This document shows, piece after piece, positions 9,448-18,121 of a stretch of 64,000 nt of DNA (positions are counted from its first letter, which is position 1; every line of letters begins with the position of its first letter). The stretch comes from Amycolatopsis camponoti (lineage in GTDB: Bacteria; Actinomycetota; Actinomycetes; Mycobacteriales; Pseudonocardiaceae). The position numbers were made by a program, and so were the translations under genes. Under the pieces are notes generated by a model. That model searched no databases and was not told where the DNA came from. It was given only the letters and a program-made list of their open reading frames with translations. Where the stretch lies: positions 1,488,001 to 1,552,000 of the forward strand of contig NZ_CABVGP010000001.1 of NCBI RefSeq assembly GCF_902497555.1. Reading direction: 5' to 3'.

Positions 9448-10086
9448 TCACTTCCGGTCCCCGGTGTAAACCACCGCCGCCGCGACCGCGGCCACCCCGG
9501 CGACCACATCCGCGATCCGCCGTGGCAGCCCCTGATGCGTGTCCTCCATCCACCCCCGGACCTGCGCCCGCCCGAGTTCCGGCTCGCACAGGTCGTCCAC
9601 CCCCGCCGTCCACGCCAGCAGCGCCAAGCACGCCGCGTGCGGGTCGGGCCGGTCGACGCCGAACACCGCCGCCCGGGCCTTGCTGCGGGCCGCCGTCGAC
9701 ACCAGCAAGTCCGCCGGTGGGTAGCGGTGGCGGCGGAGGAACACCCGCTCGGGCGTCCGCCGGACGAGGCCGAGCGCGACCAGGTTGTCCGCCGCGATCG
9801 ACGGCAGTTCCCCGCGCAGGTGGTCCACCCACTCGCGCACGCTGTGCGTCCCCGTTTCCGAAACGATTTCGGAAAACACGTGATCGGCCGTCGGAATACC
9901 CGGCGGCCGTCCCGCGATCGCGCGGACCTTCCGGTTCTCGACCGTGATCCGGTCGGTGAAGAGCAGGTCGCACAACGCCGCGCCGGCGAGGCCGATGCCC
10001 AGCGACGTCCGGCTGAGCGTCGGGCGGCCGGTGAACTCGTCGTGTCCGAGGAAGAAGAAGGAATCGACCAAGGTGAGCCGGCGCAT
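9448..10086 (-). CDS. GPP34 (GOLPH3-like) family protein
   Basis: 212 residues. The N-terminus (LVDSFFFLGHDEFTGRPTLSRTSLGIGLAGAALCDLL) is the standard opening of bacterial GPP34-domain proteins, homologous to eukaryotic GOLPH3, which binds phosphoinositide at the Golgi. Basic and aromatic residues fit a peripheral membrane protein, and a short hydrophobic segment (VVAGVAAVAAAVVY) lies at the C-terminus. Bacterial function is not known; actinomycetes carry several copies. The ATG at 10086 was preferred because homology starts right after it. The neighbours give no functional clue. Confidence 0.82.
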   Translation of the reverse strand: MRRLTLVDSFFFLGHDEFTGRPTLSRTSLGIGLAGAALCDLLFTDRITVENRKVRAIAGRPPGIPTADHVFSEIVSETGTHSVREWVDHLRGELPSIAADNLVALGLVRRTPERVFLRRHRYPPADLLVSTAARSKARAAVFGVDRPDPHAACLALLAWTAGVDDLCEPELGRAQVRGWMEDTHQGLPRRIADVVAGVAAVAAAVVYTGDRK

Positions 10087-10259
10087 GACGGAAAAAGGCC
10101 CCCTGGGCGGTCGCGGTGAGGATGCCGAAGATAGCGGTCCGGCTTCGCGCGGTTTCGGCGCCATCACGGTTTACCCCGAACGGACGTACCGCCCTCCGGT
10201 GCGGACCCCCTACTCTGGGGCGCCGCGCCCAAGATCACCTACGGCGCGGGGGAAGGTTC

Positions 10260-11723
10260 ATGCGTACCCAATCACCGGGGCCCGGCCTCGGGCGGAGGCG
10301 GCTCGGCGCCGCCCAGATCGTCTTCTTCGTCGTCGCGGCGGCCGGTCCGCTGTACGCGATCGCCGGCGGGGTCTCGGCGACCTACGCGGTGACCGGCAGC
10401 GTCGGCGTGCCGCTGTCGTTCGTCCTGCTCGCCCCGGTGCTCGCGCTGTTCGGCGTCGGGTACGCCGCGATGAGCCGGTACATCACGAACGCCGGCGCGT
10501 TCTACCCCTATGTGGCGCACGGGATCGGGCGCTCCGCGGGCACCGCCGTCGCCTACGTGACGGTGCTCGCCTACAGCTCCATCCAGACCGGCGTCTTCGG
10601 CCTGTTCGGCCTTTCCGTCTCCACCTGGCTGAACACGACGTTCGGCTGGAACCTGCCGTGGTGGCCGATCGCGCTGCTGACGGTGCTCGCCGTCGGCGCC
10701 GCCGGCGTGCTGCGGATCGACCTCAACGCGAAGGTGCTCGGCGTGGCGCTGGGCCTCGAGGTCGCGGTGCTCGTCGTGCTGAACGTCGCCATGTTCGGCC
10801 ACCCGGCCGGCGGGTCCGTTTCGGTCGTCCCCCTGGAGCCGTCGAGTCTTTTCACGGCGGGCGTCGGCGCGGTTTTCGCTTTCTCCATCGCGGTTTTCGT
10901 CGGTTTCGAAGGGGCCGCCACCTACGGCGAGGAGTGCCGCGACCCGCGCCGGACGGTGGGCCGCGCGACCTTCATCGCGATCGGCCTGACCGCGGTCCTC
11001 TACATCGTCACTTCGCTCGGGATGGCGGTCGCGACCGGGCCGGACCACATCGTCGAGCGCGCCACCGCGGAGGGGCCGGGCCTGCTGTTCGGGCTCGGCG
11101 GGCAGTACGTCGGCACGGCCTTCGCCGACACCGCGTACCTGCTCTTCCTGACCAGCCAGTGCGCCGCGCTGCTGAGCCTCCACAACGCCGTGGCGCGCTA
11201 CTTCTTCGCGCTGGGCCGGGAAGGGCTCCTGCCGGAGGGCTTCAGCCGCACCAGCAAGCGCACCGGCGCGCCGATCGGCGGCTCGCTGGTCCAGACCTCG
11301 ATCGGGATCGTCGTCGTCTCGGTCTTCGCGCTGGCCGGGCGCGACCCGTTCACCGACCTGTTCACCTGGACCGGCGTCACCGCCTCGACGGGTGTCACGA
11401 TCATCATGATCGCCGTTTCGCTGTCGGTCATCGGGTTCTTCCGCCGTCGCCCGGGCAGCGAGACGTGGTGGCGGCGCGCGGGCGCGCCCGCGATCGCGGC
11501 GGTGACGCTGACCGCGATCCTCGTGCTGATCATCGTCCACTTCGACGTCCTGCTCGGTCCGGCGGGCTCGATCCCGTCGCTGCGCTGGGGCCTGCCGGGG
11601 CTGCTGGCGCTGGCCGGCCTGGCCGGCTTCCTGCGGGCCGAGGCGCTGCGCACCCGGCGTCCGGACGTCTACGCGGGGATCGGCGGTCCGCTGCGCGAAG
11701 ACGAACTCGCGGAGACGCGGTGA
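10260..11723 (+). CDS. APC-family amino-acid permease
   Basis: 487 residues with about twelve hydrophobic segments. The opening (LGAAQIVFFVVAAAGPLYAIAGG) and the segment FVGFEGAATYGEECRDPRRTVGRA match the amino acid-polyamine-organocation superfamily, whose members exchange or co-transport amino acids with protons. The ATG at 10260 follows a GGGGGAAGG purine run. The next gene, an acetyltransferase, overlaps its stop (GTGA), suggesting that transport and acetylation of the same compound are coupled. The substrate cannot be told from sequence. Confidence 0.87.
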   Translation: MRTQSPGPGLGRRRLGAAQIVFFVVAAAGPLYAIAGGVSATYAVTGSVGVPLSFVLLAPVLALFGVGYAAMSRYITNAGAFYPYVAHGIGRSAGTAVAYVTVLAYSSIQTGVFGLFGLSVSTWLNTTFGWNLPWWPIALLTVLAVGAAGVLRIDLNAKVLGVALGLEVAVLVVLNVAMFGHPAGGSVSVVPLEPSSLFTAGVGAVFAFSIAVFVGFEGAATYGEECRDPRRTVGRATFIAIGLTAVLYIVTSLGMAVATGPDHIVERATAEGPGLLFGLGGQYVGTAFADTAYLLFLTSQCAALLSLHNAVARYFFALGREGLLPEGFSRTSKRTGAPIGGSLVQTSIGIVVVSVFALAGRDPFTDLFTWTGVTASTGVTIIMIAVSLSVIGFFRRRPGSETWWRRAGAPAIAAVTLTAILVLIIVHFDVLLGPAGSIPSLRWGLPGLLALAGLAGFLRAEALRTRRPDVYAGIGGPLREDELAETR

Positions 11724-12283
11724 GCGACGTCCGCGCCGCGGATCCGTCCGAAGTGGACACCGTGGTCGAGGTCCTCGTCGAGGCGTTCCAGGACGACCCG
11801 ATGAGCCGCTGGGTTTTCCCGGACGCCGGACGCCGCCGTGCCGTCTCGCACCCGGCGTTCTTCGGCGCGCTCCTCGAAGCCGGGTTCGCGGCCGGCCACG
11901 TCGACGTGACCGGCGACCACACGGCCGCGGTGATCTGGCTGCCCGCGGGCGGGGACGACGAGCCGATCGAGGGGCTCGACGCGGCCGAAGCGGATCGGCT
12001 CGGCGTCCTGCTCGGGCTGATGGCGGCCGTCGAGCCGGCCGGACCGCTCTGGCACGCGCAGTTCGTCGGCGTCCGGCCCGGACACCAGGGCCGGGGCATC
12101 GGCGGGCGGCTGCTGCGCCACGGCCTCGACCGCGCGGACGCCGAGGGCGTGCCCACCTACCTGGAGGCCAGCTCGCCGGACAGCACGCGGCTCTACCGGC
12201 GGCTCGGCTTCCGCGACCACGGGCCCGCGTTCCGGCCACCCGGCGGACCGCCGATGCAGCCGATGCGGCGTCCTCCGGCCTGA
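11720..12283 (+). CDS. GNAT-family N-acetyltransferase
   Basis: 187 residues from a GTG start overlapping the permease stop (GTGA). The acetyl-CoA-binding motif VRPGHQGRGIGGRLL is complete, preceded by a beta strand (FVGV) and followed by YLEASSPDSTRLYRRLGF, the usual end of the GNAT fold. A preceding D-rich region (VDVTGDHTAAVIWLP) matches the fold's central strands. Substrate unknown. Translational coupling to the amino-acid permease suggests a small amine or amino acid taken up by it. Confidence 0.85.
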   Translation: MSDVRAADPSEVDTVVEVLVEAFQDDPMSRWVFPDAGRRRAVSHPAFFGALLEAGFAAGHVDVTGDHTAAVIWLPAGGDDEPIEGLDAAEADRLGVLLGLMAAVEPAGPLWHAQFVGVRPGHQGRGIGGRLLRHGLDRADAEGVPTYLEASSPDSTRLYRRLGFRDHGPAFRPPGGPPMQPMRRPPA

Positions 12284-12330
12284 GCCGTTACCGGCGAGTA
12301 CAGTGCGCGTTCGAACGCGAGGAGGAAACC

Positions 12331-13494
12331 GTGACCGAACGCTTCGGCAGCTACCAGAACGAGCTCTACCTGCAGGGACTCGGTGGGGTGCTGCCGCCGT
12401 GCTCGACCGACGCGACGAAGCTCGAAGCGTCGGCCCGTGAGGTCATGGCGCCCGGCCCGTTCTCCTACGTCGCCGGCTCGGCCGGCTCCGGCGCGACCGC
12501 GCGCGCCAACCGTGAGGCGTTCGACCGCTGGCGCGTCGTGCCGCGGATGCTGACCGGCGCCACCGACCGCGACCTCTCGACCACGGTGCTCGGCACCCGG
12601 CTGGCCGCGCCGGTGGCCGTCGCGCCCGTCGGCGTCCAGTCGATCGTCCACCCGGACGCCGAGTCCGCGACCGCCCGCGCCGCCGCCTCGACCGGCCTCC
12701 CGTTCATCCTGTCCACGGCGTCGTCGACCGGTATCGAGGACGTCGCCGCGGCCAACGGCGACGGCCCGCGCTGGTTCCAGCTGTACTGGCCCGGCGACCC
12801 GGACGTCTGCGCGAGCCTGCTGGCCCGGGCGAAGGCGGCCGGCTACACGGCGCTGGTCGTCACGCTCGACACGTGGACGCTGGCCTGGCGGCCGTCCGAC
12901 CTGGACCAGTCCTACCTGCCGTTCCTGCAGGGTGAGGGGCTCGCGGTCCCGTTCACCGACCCCGTGTTCCTGTCCCGGCTGGAGAAGACGCCGGAGGAGG
13001 ACCGCGGCACGGCCATCCTGACCTGGATCGGCATGATCACCGGCACCGACCGGACGTGGGACCAGCTGCCGTTCCTGCGCGAGCACTGGGACGGCCCGAT
13101 CGTGCTGAAGGGCATCCAGCACGTCGCCGACGCGCGCCGCGCGGCCGAGGCCGGGATGGACGGCATCGTCGTCTCGAACCACGGGGGCCGCCAGGTCGAC
13201 GGCGCGATCGGGGCGCTGGAAGCGCTGCCCGGGATCGTCGCGGCGGTCGGCGACCGCATGGAGGTGCTCTTCGACTCGGGCGTCCGCACCGGCGCGGACG
13301 TGCTGAAGGCGATCGCGCTGGGCGCGCGGGCGGTGCTGGTGGGCCGGCCGTGGGTGTACGGGCTGGCGCACGCGGGCGAGGACGGCGTCCGCCACGTGCT
13401 GCGGAGCCTGCTGGCCGACTTCGACCTGACCATGGGACTTTCCGGCCACCGCACCCTCGCCGACCTGGGCCCGGACTCGCTCCGGCGGACGTGA
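12331..13494 (+). CDS. Lactate 2-monooxygenase-like FMN alpha-hydroxy-acid oxidase
   Basis: 387 residues from a GTG start 5 bp after an AGGAGG ribosome site. It is a TIM-barrel FMN enzyme of the glycolate/lactate oxidase group. Seen are PVAVAPVGVQSIVHPDAE, the lysine of IVLKGIQHVADARRAAE and the catalytic histidine-arginine of VSNHGGRQVDGAIG, then the FMN phosphate site DSGVRTGADVLKAIALGARAVLVGRPW. The N-terminus (FGSYQNELYLQGLGG) and the spacing match lactate 2-monooxygenase of actinobacteria, which decarboxylates L-lactate to acetate. Related 2-hydroxy acids are possible substrates. Confidence 0.85.
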   Translation: MTERFGSYQNELYLQGLGGVLPPCSTDATKLEASAREVMAPGPFSYVAGSAGSGATARANREAFDRWRVVPRMLTGATDRDLSTTVLGTRLAAPVAVAPVGVQSIVHPDAESATARAAASTGLPFILSTASSTGIEDVAAANGDGPRWFQLYWPGDPDVCASLLARAKAAGYTALVVTLDTWTLAWRPSDLDQSYLPFLQGEGLAVPFTDPVFLSRLEKTPEEDRGTAILTWIGMITGTDRTWDQLPFLREHWDGPIVLKGIQHVADARRAAEAGMDGIVVSNHGGRQVDGAIGALEALPGIVAAVGDRMEVLFDSGVRTGADVLKAIALGARAVLVGRPWVYGLAHAGEDGVRHVLRSLLADFDLTMGLSGHRTLADLGPDSLRRT

Positions 13495-13609
13495 GATAAC
13501 AAAACGGGAAAACCGGGGACAGCTCGGGAAGCGGCGGCTACTGTTCGAGTCCCATTGCGGGCCGTCGGGGCGGCCGGCTCAAGTTTTCCTTTCCTGTTGG
13601 GGGTTTTCC

Positions 13610-13957
13610 ATGTCTTCGATCATGATGCGGATCGGCATCCTGTTCGCCGTCCTCGGCTTCGGCTCGCTCGTGCTGGAGCAGTTCGACTACGAGTTCCGGC
13701 TGCTGTCCTGGGCCACCGACATGCAGCCCGGCTTCGGCATCGTGCTCGGCCTGGTCGGCGTCGCGCTGATCGGCGGTTCGGTGGCGATGAACCGCGCCAA
13801 GTCCGCGCCGCAGCCGCAGCAGCAGTTCGCCCAGCAGCCGCCGGCGCCGGGCCAGTTCCCGGGTCAGCAGCAGCCGTACCAGGGTCAGCCCCAGCAGTTC
13901 CAGGGCCAGCCGCAGCCCCAGCAGCAGTACCCGCAGCAGCCCGGCCAGCAGGGCTGA
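13610..13957 (+). CDS. Small membrane protein with a Gln/Pro-rich tail
   Basis: 115 residues. Two hydrophobic segments (about 3-22 and 40-62) form a hairpin, followed by a cytoplasmic or surface tail of about 50 residues built almost only of Gln, Pro, Gly and Phe. No enzyme motif is visible. The tail resembles low-complexity tails of actinobacterial membrane proteins that self-associate or bind partners. A strong terminator follows 12 bp after the stop, so it is a single-gene unit or the end of one. Function unknown. Confidence 0.75.
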   Translation: MSSIMMRIGILFAVLGFGSLVLEQFDYEFRLLSWATDMQPGFGIVLGLVGVALIGGSVAMNRAKSAPQPQQQFAQQPPAPGQFPGQQQPYQGQPQQFQGQPQPQQQYPQQPGQQG

Positions 13958-13968
13958 GTCCGGCTCCG

Positions 13969-14001
13969 AAGGCCTCCGCACCTCCCGGTGCGGAGGCCTT
14001 T
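13969..14001 (+). terminator. Rho-independent terminator, 14-bp stem
   Basis: AAGGCCTCCGCACC (13969-13982) pairs perfectly with GGTGCGGAGGCCTT (13987-14000) across a TCCC loop, and the stem ends in TTT. It lies just after the small Gln-rich membrane protein and upstream of hrpA. Confidence 0.88.
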
Positions 14002-14074
14002 CGCGTGCGCCCGGTCACGCGGCGGGGATATTGGGAGGCCGGTCTCGTCACGCACGGCTATCCTCGGTCCAAGC

Positions 14075-17000
14075 ATGTCCACGTCATCCCCCTTCGAAGC
14101 GCTGCGTGCGCGCCTGCCCGAGCTGATGCCGCGCGACGAGCAGCGGCTGCGCCGGCGGCTCGACGGTGCCCGCAAAGCCCGTGACCGCGACGCCGCCCTC
14201 GCGCAGATCTCCGCCGACATCGACCGGGCCGAGCTCCGCATCGCGTCGCGCCGCGAGAGCGTGCCCAAGATCGAGTACCCCGAAGAGCTGCCGGTCAGCA
14301 AGCTCAAGGACGAGATCGGCGCGGCGATCGCGAAGCACCAGGTCGTGATCGTCGCGGGGGAGACCGGTTCGGGCAAGACCACCCAGCTGCCGAAGATCTG
14401 CCTCGAGCTCGGCCGCGGCATCCGCGGCCAGATCGGCCACACCCAGCCGCGGCGGCTGGCCGCCCGCACGGTCGCCGACCGGATCGCCAGCGAGCTGAAG
14501 ACCGAGCTGGGCGACACCGTCGGCTACAAGGTCCGGTTCACCGACCAGTCCGGGCAGGACACGCTGGTCAAGCTGATGACCGACGGCATCCTGCTCGCCG
14601 AGATCCAGACCGACCGCTCGCTGCGCCAGTACGACACGCTGATCATCGACGAGGCCCACGAGCGCAGCCTCAACATCGACTTCATCCTCGGCTACCTCAA
14701 GCAGCTGCTGCCGCGGCGTCCCGACCTCAAGGTGATCATCACCTCGGCGACGATCGACCCGGAGCGGTTCTCGAAGCACTTCGACAACGCGCCGATCGTC
14801 GAGGTCTCCGGCCGGACGTACCCGGTCGAGGTGCGCTACCGCCCGCTGGTCGACCCGGACGACCCCGAAGGCGACGACGAGCGCGACCAGACCCAGGGCA
14901 TCCTCGAAGCCGTCGAGGAGCTGTGCGCCGAAGGCCCGGGCGACGTCCTGGTCTTCCTTTCCGGCGAGCGCGAGATCCGCGACACCGCGGACGTGCTCAA
15001 CCGGGCGGACCTCCGCAACACCGAGGTCCTCCCGCTGTACGCGCGGCTCTCGGCGGCCGACCAGCACCGCGTGTTCCAGCAGCACACCGGACGCCGGGTG
15101 GTGCTCGCGACGAACGTCGCCGAGACGTCGCTGACCGTGCCGGGCATCAAGTACGTCGTCGACCCGGGCACCGCGCGCATCTCGCGCTACAGCCACCGCA
15201 CCAAGGTGCAGCGGCTGCCGATCGAACCGGTGTCGCAGGCGTCGGCGAACCAGCGCAAGGGCCGGTGCGGCCGGACGTCGGACGGCATCTGCATCCGGCT
15301 CTACTCCGAGGACGACTTCGAGGCGCGGCCCGAGTTCACCGACCCGGAGATCCTGCGGACCAACCTCGCGTCGGTCATCCTGCAGATGACGTCGCTGGGG
15401 CTCGGCGACATCGCGGCGTTCCCGTTCGTCGAGCCGCCGGACCGCCGCCAGGTCACCGACGGTGTCGGGCTGCTGCAGGAGCTGGGCGCGTTCGACAGCG
15501 CGGCCGCCGGGAACAGCGACCGGCGGCTCACCGACATCGGCCGCAAGCTCGCGCAGCTGCCGGTCGACCCGCGGATGGGCCGGATGGTGCTGGAGGCGGC
15601 GAAGAACGGCTGCGTCCGCGAGGTCATGATCATCGCCGCGGCACTGTCCATCCAGGACCCGCGGGAGCGGCCGGCGGAGAAGCAGCAGGCGGCCGACCAG
15701 CAGCACGCGCGGTTCGCCGACCCGACGTCGGACTTCCTCGCCTACCTCAACCTGTGGGAGTACGTCGCCGAGCAGCAGAAGGCGTTGTCCGGCAACCAGT
15801 TCCGCCGCATGTGCCGCACCGAGTACCTGAACTACCTGCGCCTGCGCGAGTGGCAGGACATCTTCAGCCAGCTGCGGCAGCTGGCGAAGCCGCTCGGCAT
15901 CTCGCTGAACACGAACACGACCCCGGTCGACCCGCAGCGCGTGCACACGTCGCTGATCGCCGGGCTGCTCTCGCACATCGGGCTGAAGGACCCGGCCAAG
16001 GGCGACTACCTGGGCGCGCGCGGTGCCCGCTTCGGCATCTTCCCGGGGTCGGCGCTGTTCAAGAAGCAGCCGCGGCTCGTGATGTCGGCCGAGCTGGTCG
16101 AGACGTCGCGGCTGTGGGCGCGGGTGAACGCCCGGATCGAGCCCGAGTGGGTCGAGCCGCTGGCCGGGCACGTCGTCAAGCGCACCTACTCCGAGCCGCA
16201 CTGGGAACGCAAGCAGGGCGCGGTGATGGCAACGGAACGGGTGACGCTGTACGGCGTCCCGCTGGTCGCCGACCGCCGCGTCAACTACGGCCGGATCGAC
16301 CCGGAGATGTCGCGGGCGCTGTTCATCCGGCACGCGCTCGTCGAGGGCGACTGGCAGACGCGCCACCACTTCTTCGCCGAGAACCGGGCGCTGCTGGACG
16401 AGGTCGAGGACCTCGAGAACCGGGCCCGCCGGCGCGACATCCTGGTCGACGACCAGACGCTCTACGAGTTCTACGACGCCCGCGTCCCGGCGGACGTCGT
16501 CTCGGTGCGCCACTTCGACACCTGGTGGAAGAAGACGCGCCACGAGCAGCCGGACCTGCTCTCGTTCGAGAAGTCCATGCTCATCAACGAAACCGCGGGT
16601 GGCGTCCGCGAGGGTGACTACCCGGACTCGTGGACGCAGGGCACGCAGGTCTTCGCGCTGACCTACCAGTTCGAGCCGGGCGCGGACGCGGACGGCGTCA
16701 CCGTGCACATCCCGCTGCCGGTGCTGAACCAGGTGACGCCGGACGGGTTCGACTGGCAGGTGCCGGGCCTCCGCTCGGAGCTGGTCACCCAGCTGATCAA
16801 GTCCTTGCCGAAGGCGTTGCGGCGCAACTTCGTCCCGGCGCCGGACACGGCCCGGGACGTCCTTTCGCGAGTGTCCCCTTCGGACGGTCCGCTGCTGGAG
16901 GTGCTCGGCCGCGAGCTGCGTGCGTTGCGCGGGGTGCTGGTGCCCTACGCGGACTGGGACCTTTCGTCGGTGCCGGAGCACCTGAAGATGACGTTCCGGG

Positions 17001-17968
17001 TGGTCGACGAGCGCGGCAAGCGCGTCGCCGAAGGCAAGGACATCGAGGCGCTGCAACGGAAGCTGGCGCCGAAGGTCCGGGAGACGATCTCGAAGGCGGC
17101 CAACACGCTCGAAAAGGCCGGGCTGACCAAGCCGGCGTTCGGCTCGCTGCCGAAGGTGTTCGAGTCGACGCAGCGCGGCCACGACGTCAAGGCGTACCCG
17201 GCGTTGGTGGACGAGGGCGCGTCGGTGGCGGTGCGGCTGCTGGACACGCCGGCCGAGCAGCGGCACGCGATGTGGGCGGGCACGCGGCGGATGCTGCGGC
17301 TGAACCTGAACTCGCCGATGAAGTTCATCACGAGGTCGCTGTCGAACTCGTCGAAGCTGGTGCTGAACCGGAACCCGCACGGAAGCGTGGCGGCGCTGTT
17401 GGAGGACTGCGTCGACTGCGCGGTGGACGCGCTGATGACGGCGGGCGGCGGCCCGGTGTTCGACGAGACCGGCTTCAAGGTGCTGCTGGAGAAGGTCCGC
17501 GCGGGCCTGCACCCGGTGGTGCTGGACGTGCTGACGGACGTGGAGAAGATCCTCCGCGCGGCGAACGACGTCGAGGTGGCGCTGCCGTCGGCGCGAGGTC
17601 CGGCGGAGTCGCTGGCCGACATCCGGGCCCAGCTGTCGGGCCTGGTGTACCCGGGTTTCGTGACGGCGACGGGCGCTTCGCGGCTGCGCAACGTGGTCCG
17701 CTACCTGCAGGGAATCCTGCGGCGGCTGGAGAAGCTGGCTGCGGAGCCGACCCGCGACCTGCAGCGCACGGCGGACATCGCGTGGATCACCGCGGAGTAC
17801 CGCGACGCGCTGGCTTCACTGCCACCGGGGACTTCGTCACCGGCGCTGGACGAGGTGCGGTGGATGATCGAGGAGCTGCGGGTTTCGTTCTTCGCGCAGA
17901 CGTTGGGGACGGCTCATCCGGTGTCGCTGAAACGGATCACGAAGGCCATCGACGACGCGCTGGCCTGA
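14075..17968 (+). CDS. hrpA: ATP-dependent RNA helicase HrpA
   Basis: 1297 residues, the full length of bacterial HrpA. The DEAH helicase core has Walker A GETGSGKTT (95-103), DEAHERSLN (from 193), the SAT motif in IITSATIDPERF, and motif VI QRKGRCGRTSDG. Helicase-associated HA2 and OB-fold domains follow, then the long C-terminal DUF3418 region characteristic of HrpA. It unwinds RNA on ribosomes or mRNA using ATP; E. coli HrpA acts in resolving stalled ribosomes. The ATG at 14075 begins the family homology. Stand-alone between two terminator-like boundaries. Confidence 0.95.
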   Translation: MSTSSPFEALRARLPELMPRDEQRLRRRLDGARKARDRDAALAQISADIDRAELRIASRRESVPKIEYPEELPVSKLKDEIGAAIAKHQVVIVAGETGSGKTTQLPKICLELGRGIRGQIGHTQPRRLAARTVADRIASELKTELGDTVGYKVRFTDQSGQDTLVKLMTDGILLAEIQTDRSLRQYDTLIIDEAHERSLNIDFILGYLKQLLPRRPDLKVIITSATIDPERFSKHFDNAPIVEVSGRTYPVEVRYRPLVDPDDPEGDDERDQTQGILEAVEELCAEGPGDVLVFLSGEREIRDTADVLNRADLRNTEVLPLYARLSAADQHRVFQQHTGRRVVLATNVAETSLTVPGIKYVVDPGTARISRYSHRTKVQRLPIEPVSQASANQRKGRCGRTSDGICIRLYSEDDFEARPEFTDPEILRTNLASVILQMTSLGLGDIAAFPFVEPPDRRQVTDGVGLLQELGAFDSAAAGNSDRRLTDIGRKLAQLPVDPRMGRMVLEAAKNGCVREVMIIAAALSIQDPRERPAEKQQAADQQHARFADPTSDFLAYLNLWEYVAEQQKALSGNQFRRMCRTEYLNYLRLREWQDIFSQLRQLAKPLGISLNTNTTPVDPQRVHTSLIAGLLSHIGLKDPAKGDYLGARGARFGIFPGSALFKKQPRLVMSAELVETSRLWARVNARIEPEWVEPLAGHVVKRTYSEPHWERKQGAVMATERVTLYGVPLVADRRVNYGRIDPEMSRALFIRHALVEGDWQTRHHFFAENRALLDEVEDLENRARRRDILVDDQTLYEFYDARVPADVVSVRHFDTWWKKTRHEQPDLLSFEKSMLINETAGGVREGDYPDSWTQGTQVFALTYQFEPGADADGVTVHIPLPVLNQVTPDGFDWQVPGLRSELVTQLIKSLPKALRRNFVPAPDTARDVLSRVSPSDGPLLEVLGRELRALRGVLVPYADWDLSSVPEHLKMTFRVVDERGKRVAEGKDIEALQRKLAPKVRETISKAANTLEKAGLTKPAFGSLPKVFESTQRGHDVKAYPALVDEGASVAVRLLDTPAEQRHAMWAGTRRMLRLNLNSPMKFITRSLSNSSKLVLNRNPHGSVAALLEDCVDCAVDALMTAGGGPVFDETGFKVLLEKVRAGLHPVVLDVLTDVEKILRAANDVEVALPSARGPAESLADIRAQLSGLVYPGFVTATGASRLRNVVRYLQGILRRLEKLAAEPTRDLQRTADIAWITAEYRDALASLPPGTSSPALDEVRWMIEELRVSFFAQTLGTAHPVSLKRITKAIDDALA

Positions 17969-18121
17969 GCGCCGTCACCGTCGGTGGTGTCACTGCTGGT
18001 CCGTGTGGTGCCCGGTGGGCTCCTGGGTGGAATGTCGGGCTCGCAACTTCCGTCGGTTGACCGCGCGCGGATGGGCGTCAAGCCTGGGACGGCTGAAGAC
18101 CTCCTGGGAAAGGATCTTCCG

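Noticed and set aside
9944..12283. Single long fusion of permease region and acetyltransferase
   Set aside because: The permease lies in another frame; the acetyltransferase starts at the GTG at 11720.
13552..13572. tRNA-like GTTCGAGTCCC segment
   Set aside because: The surrounding bases cannot form a T-arm or acceptor stem, so there is no tRNA.
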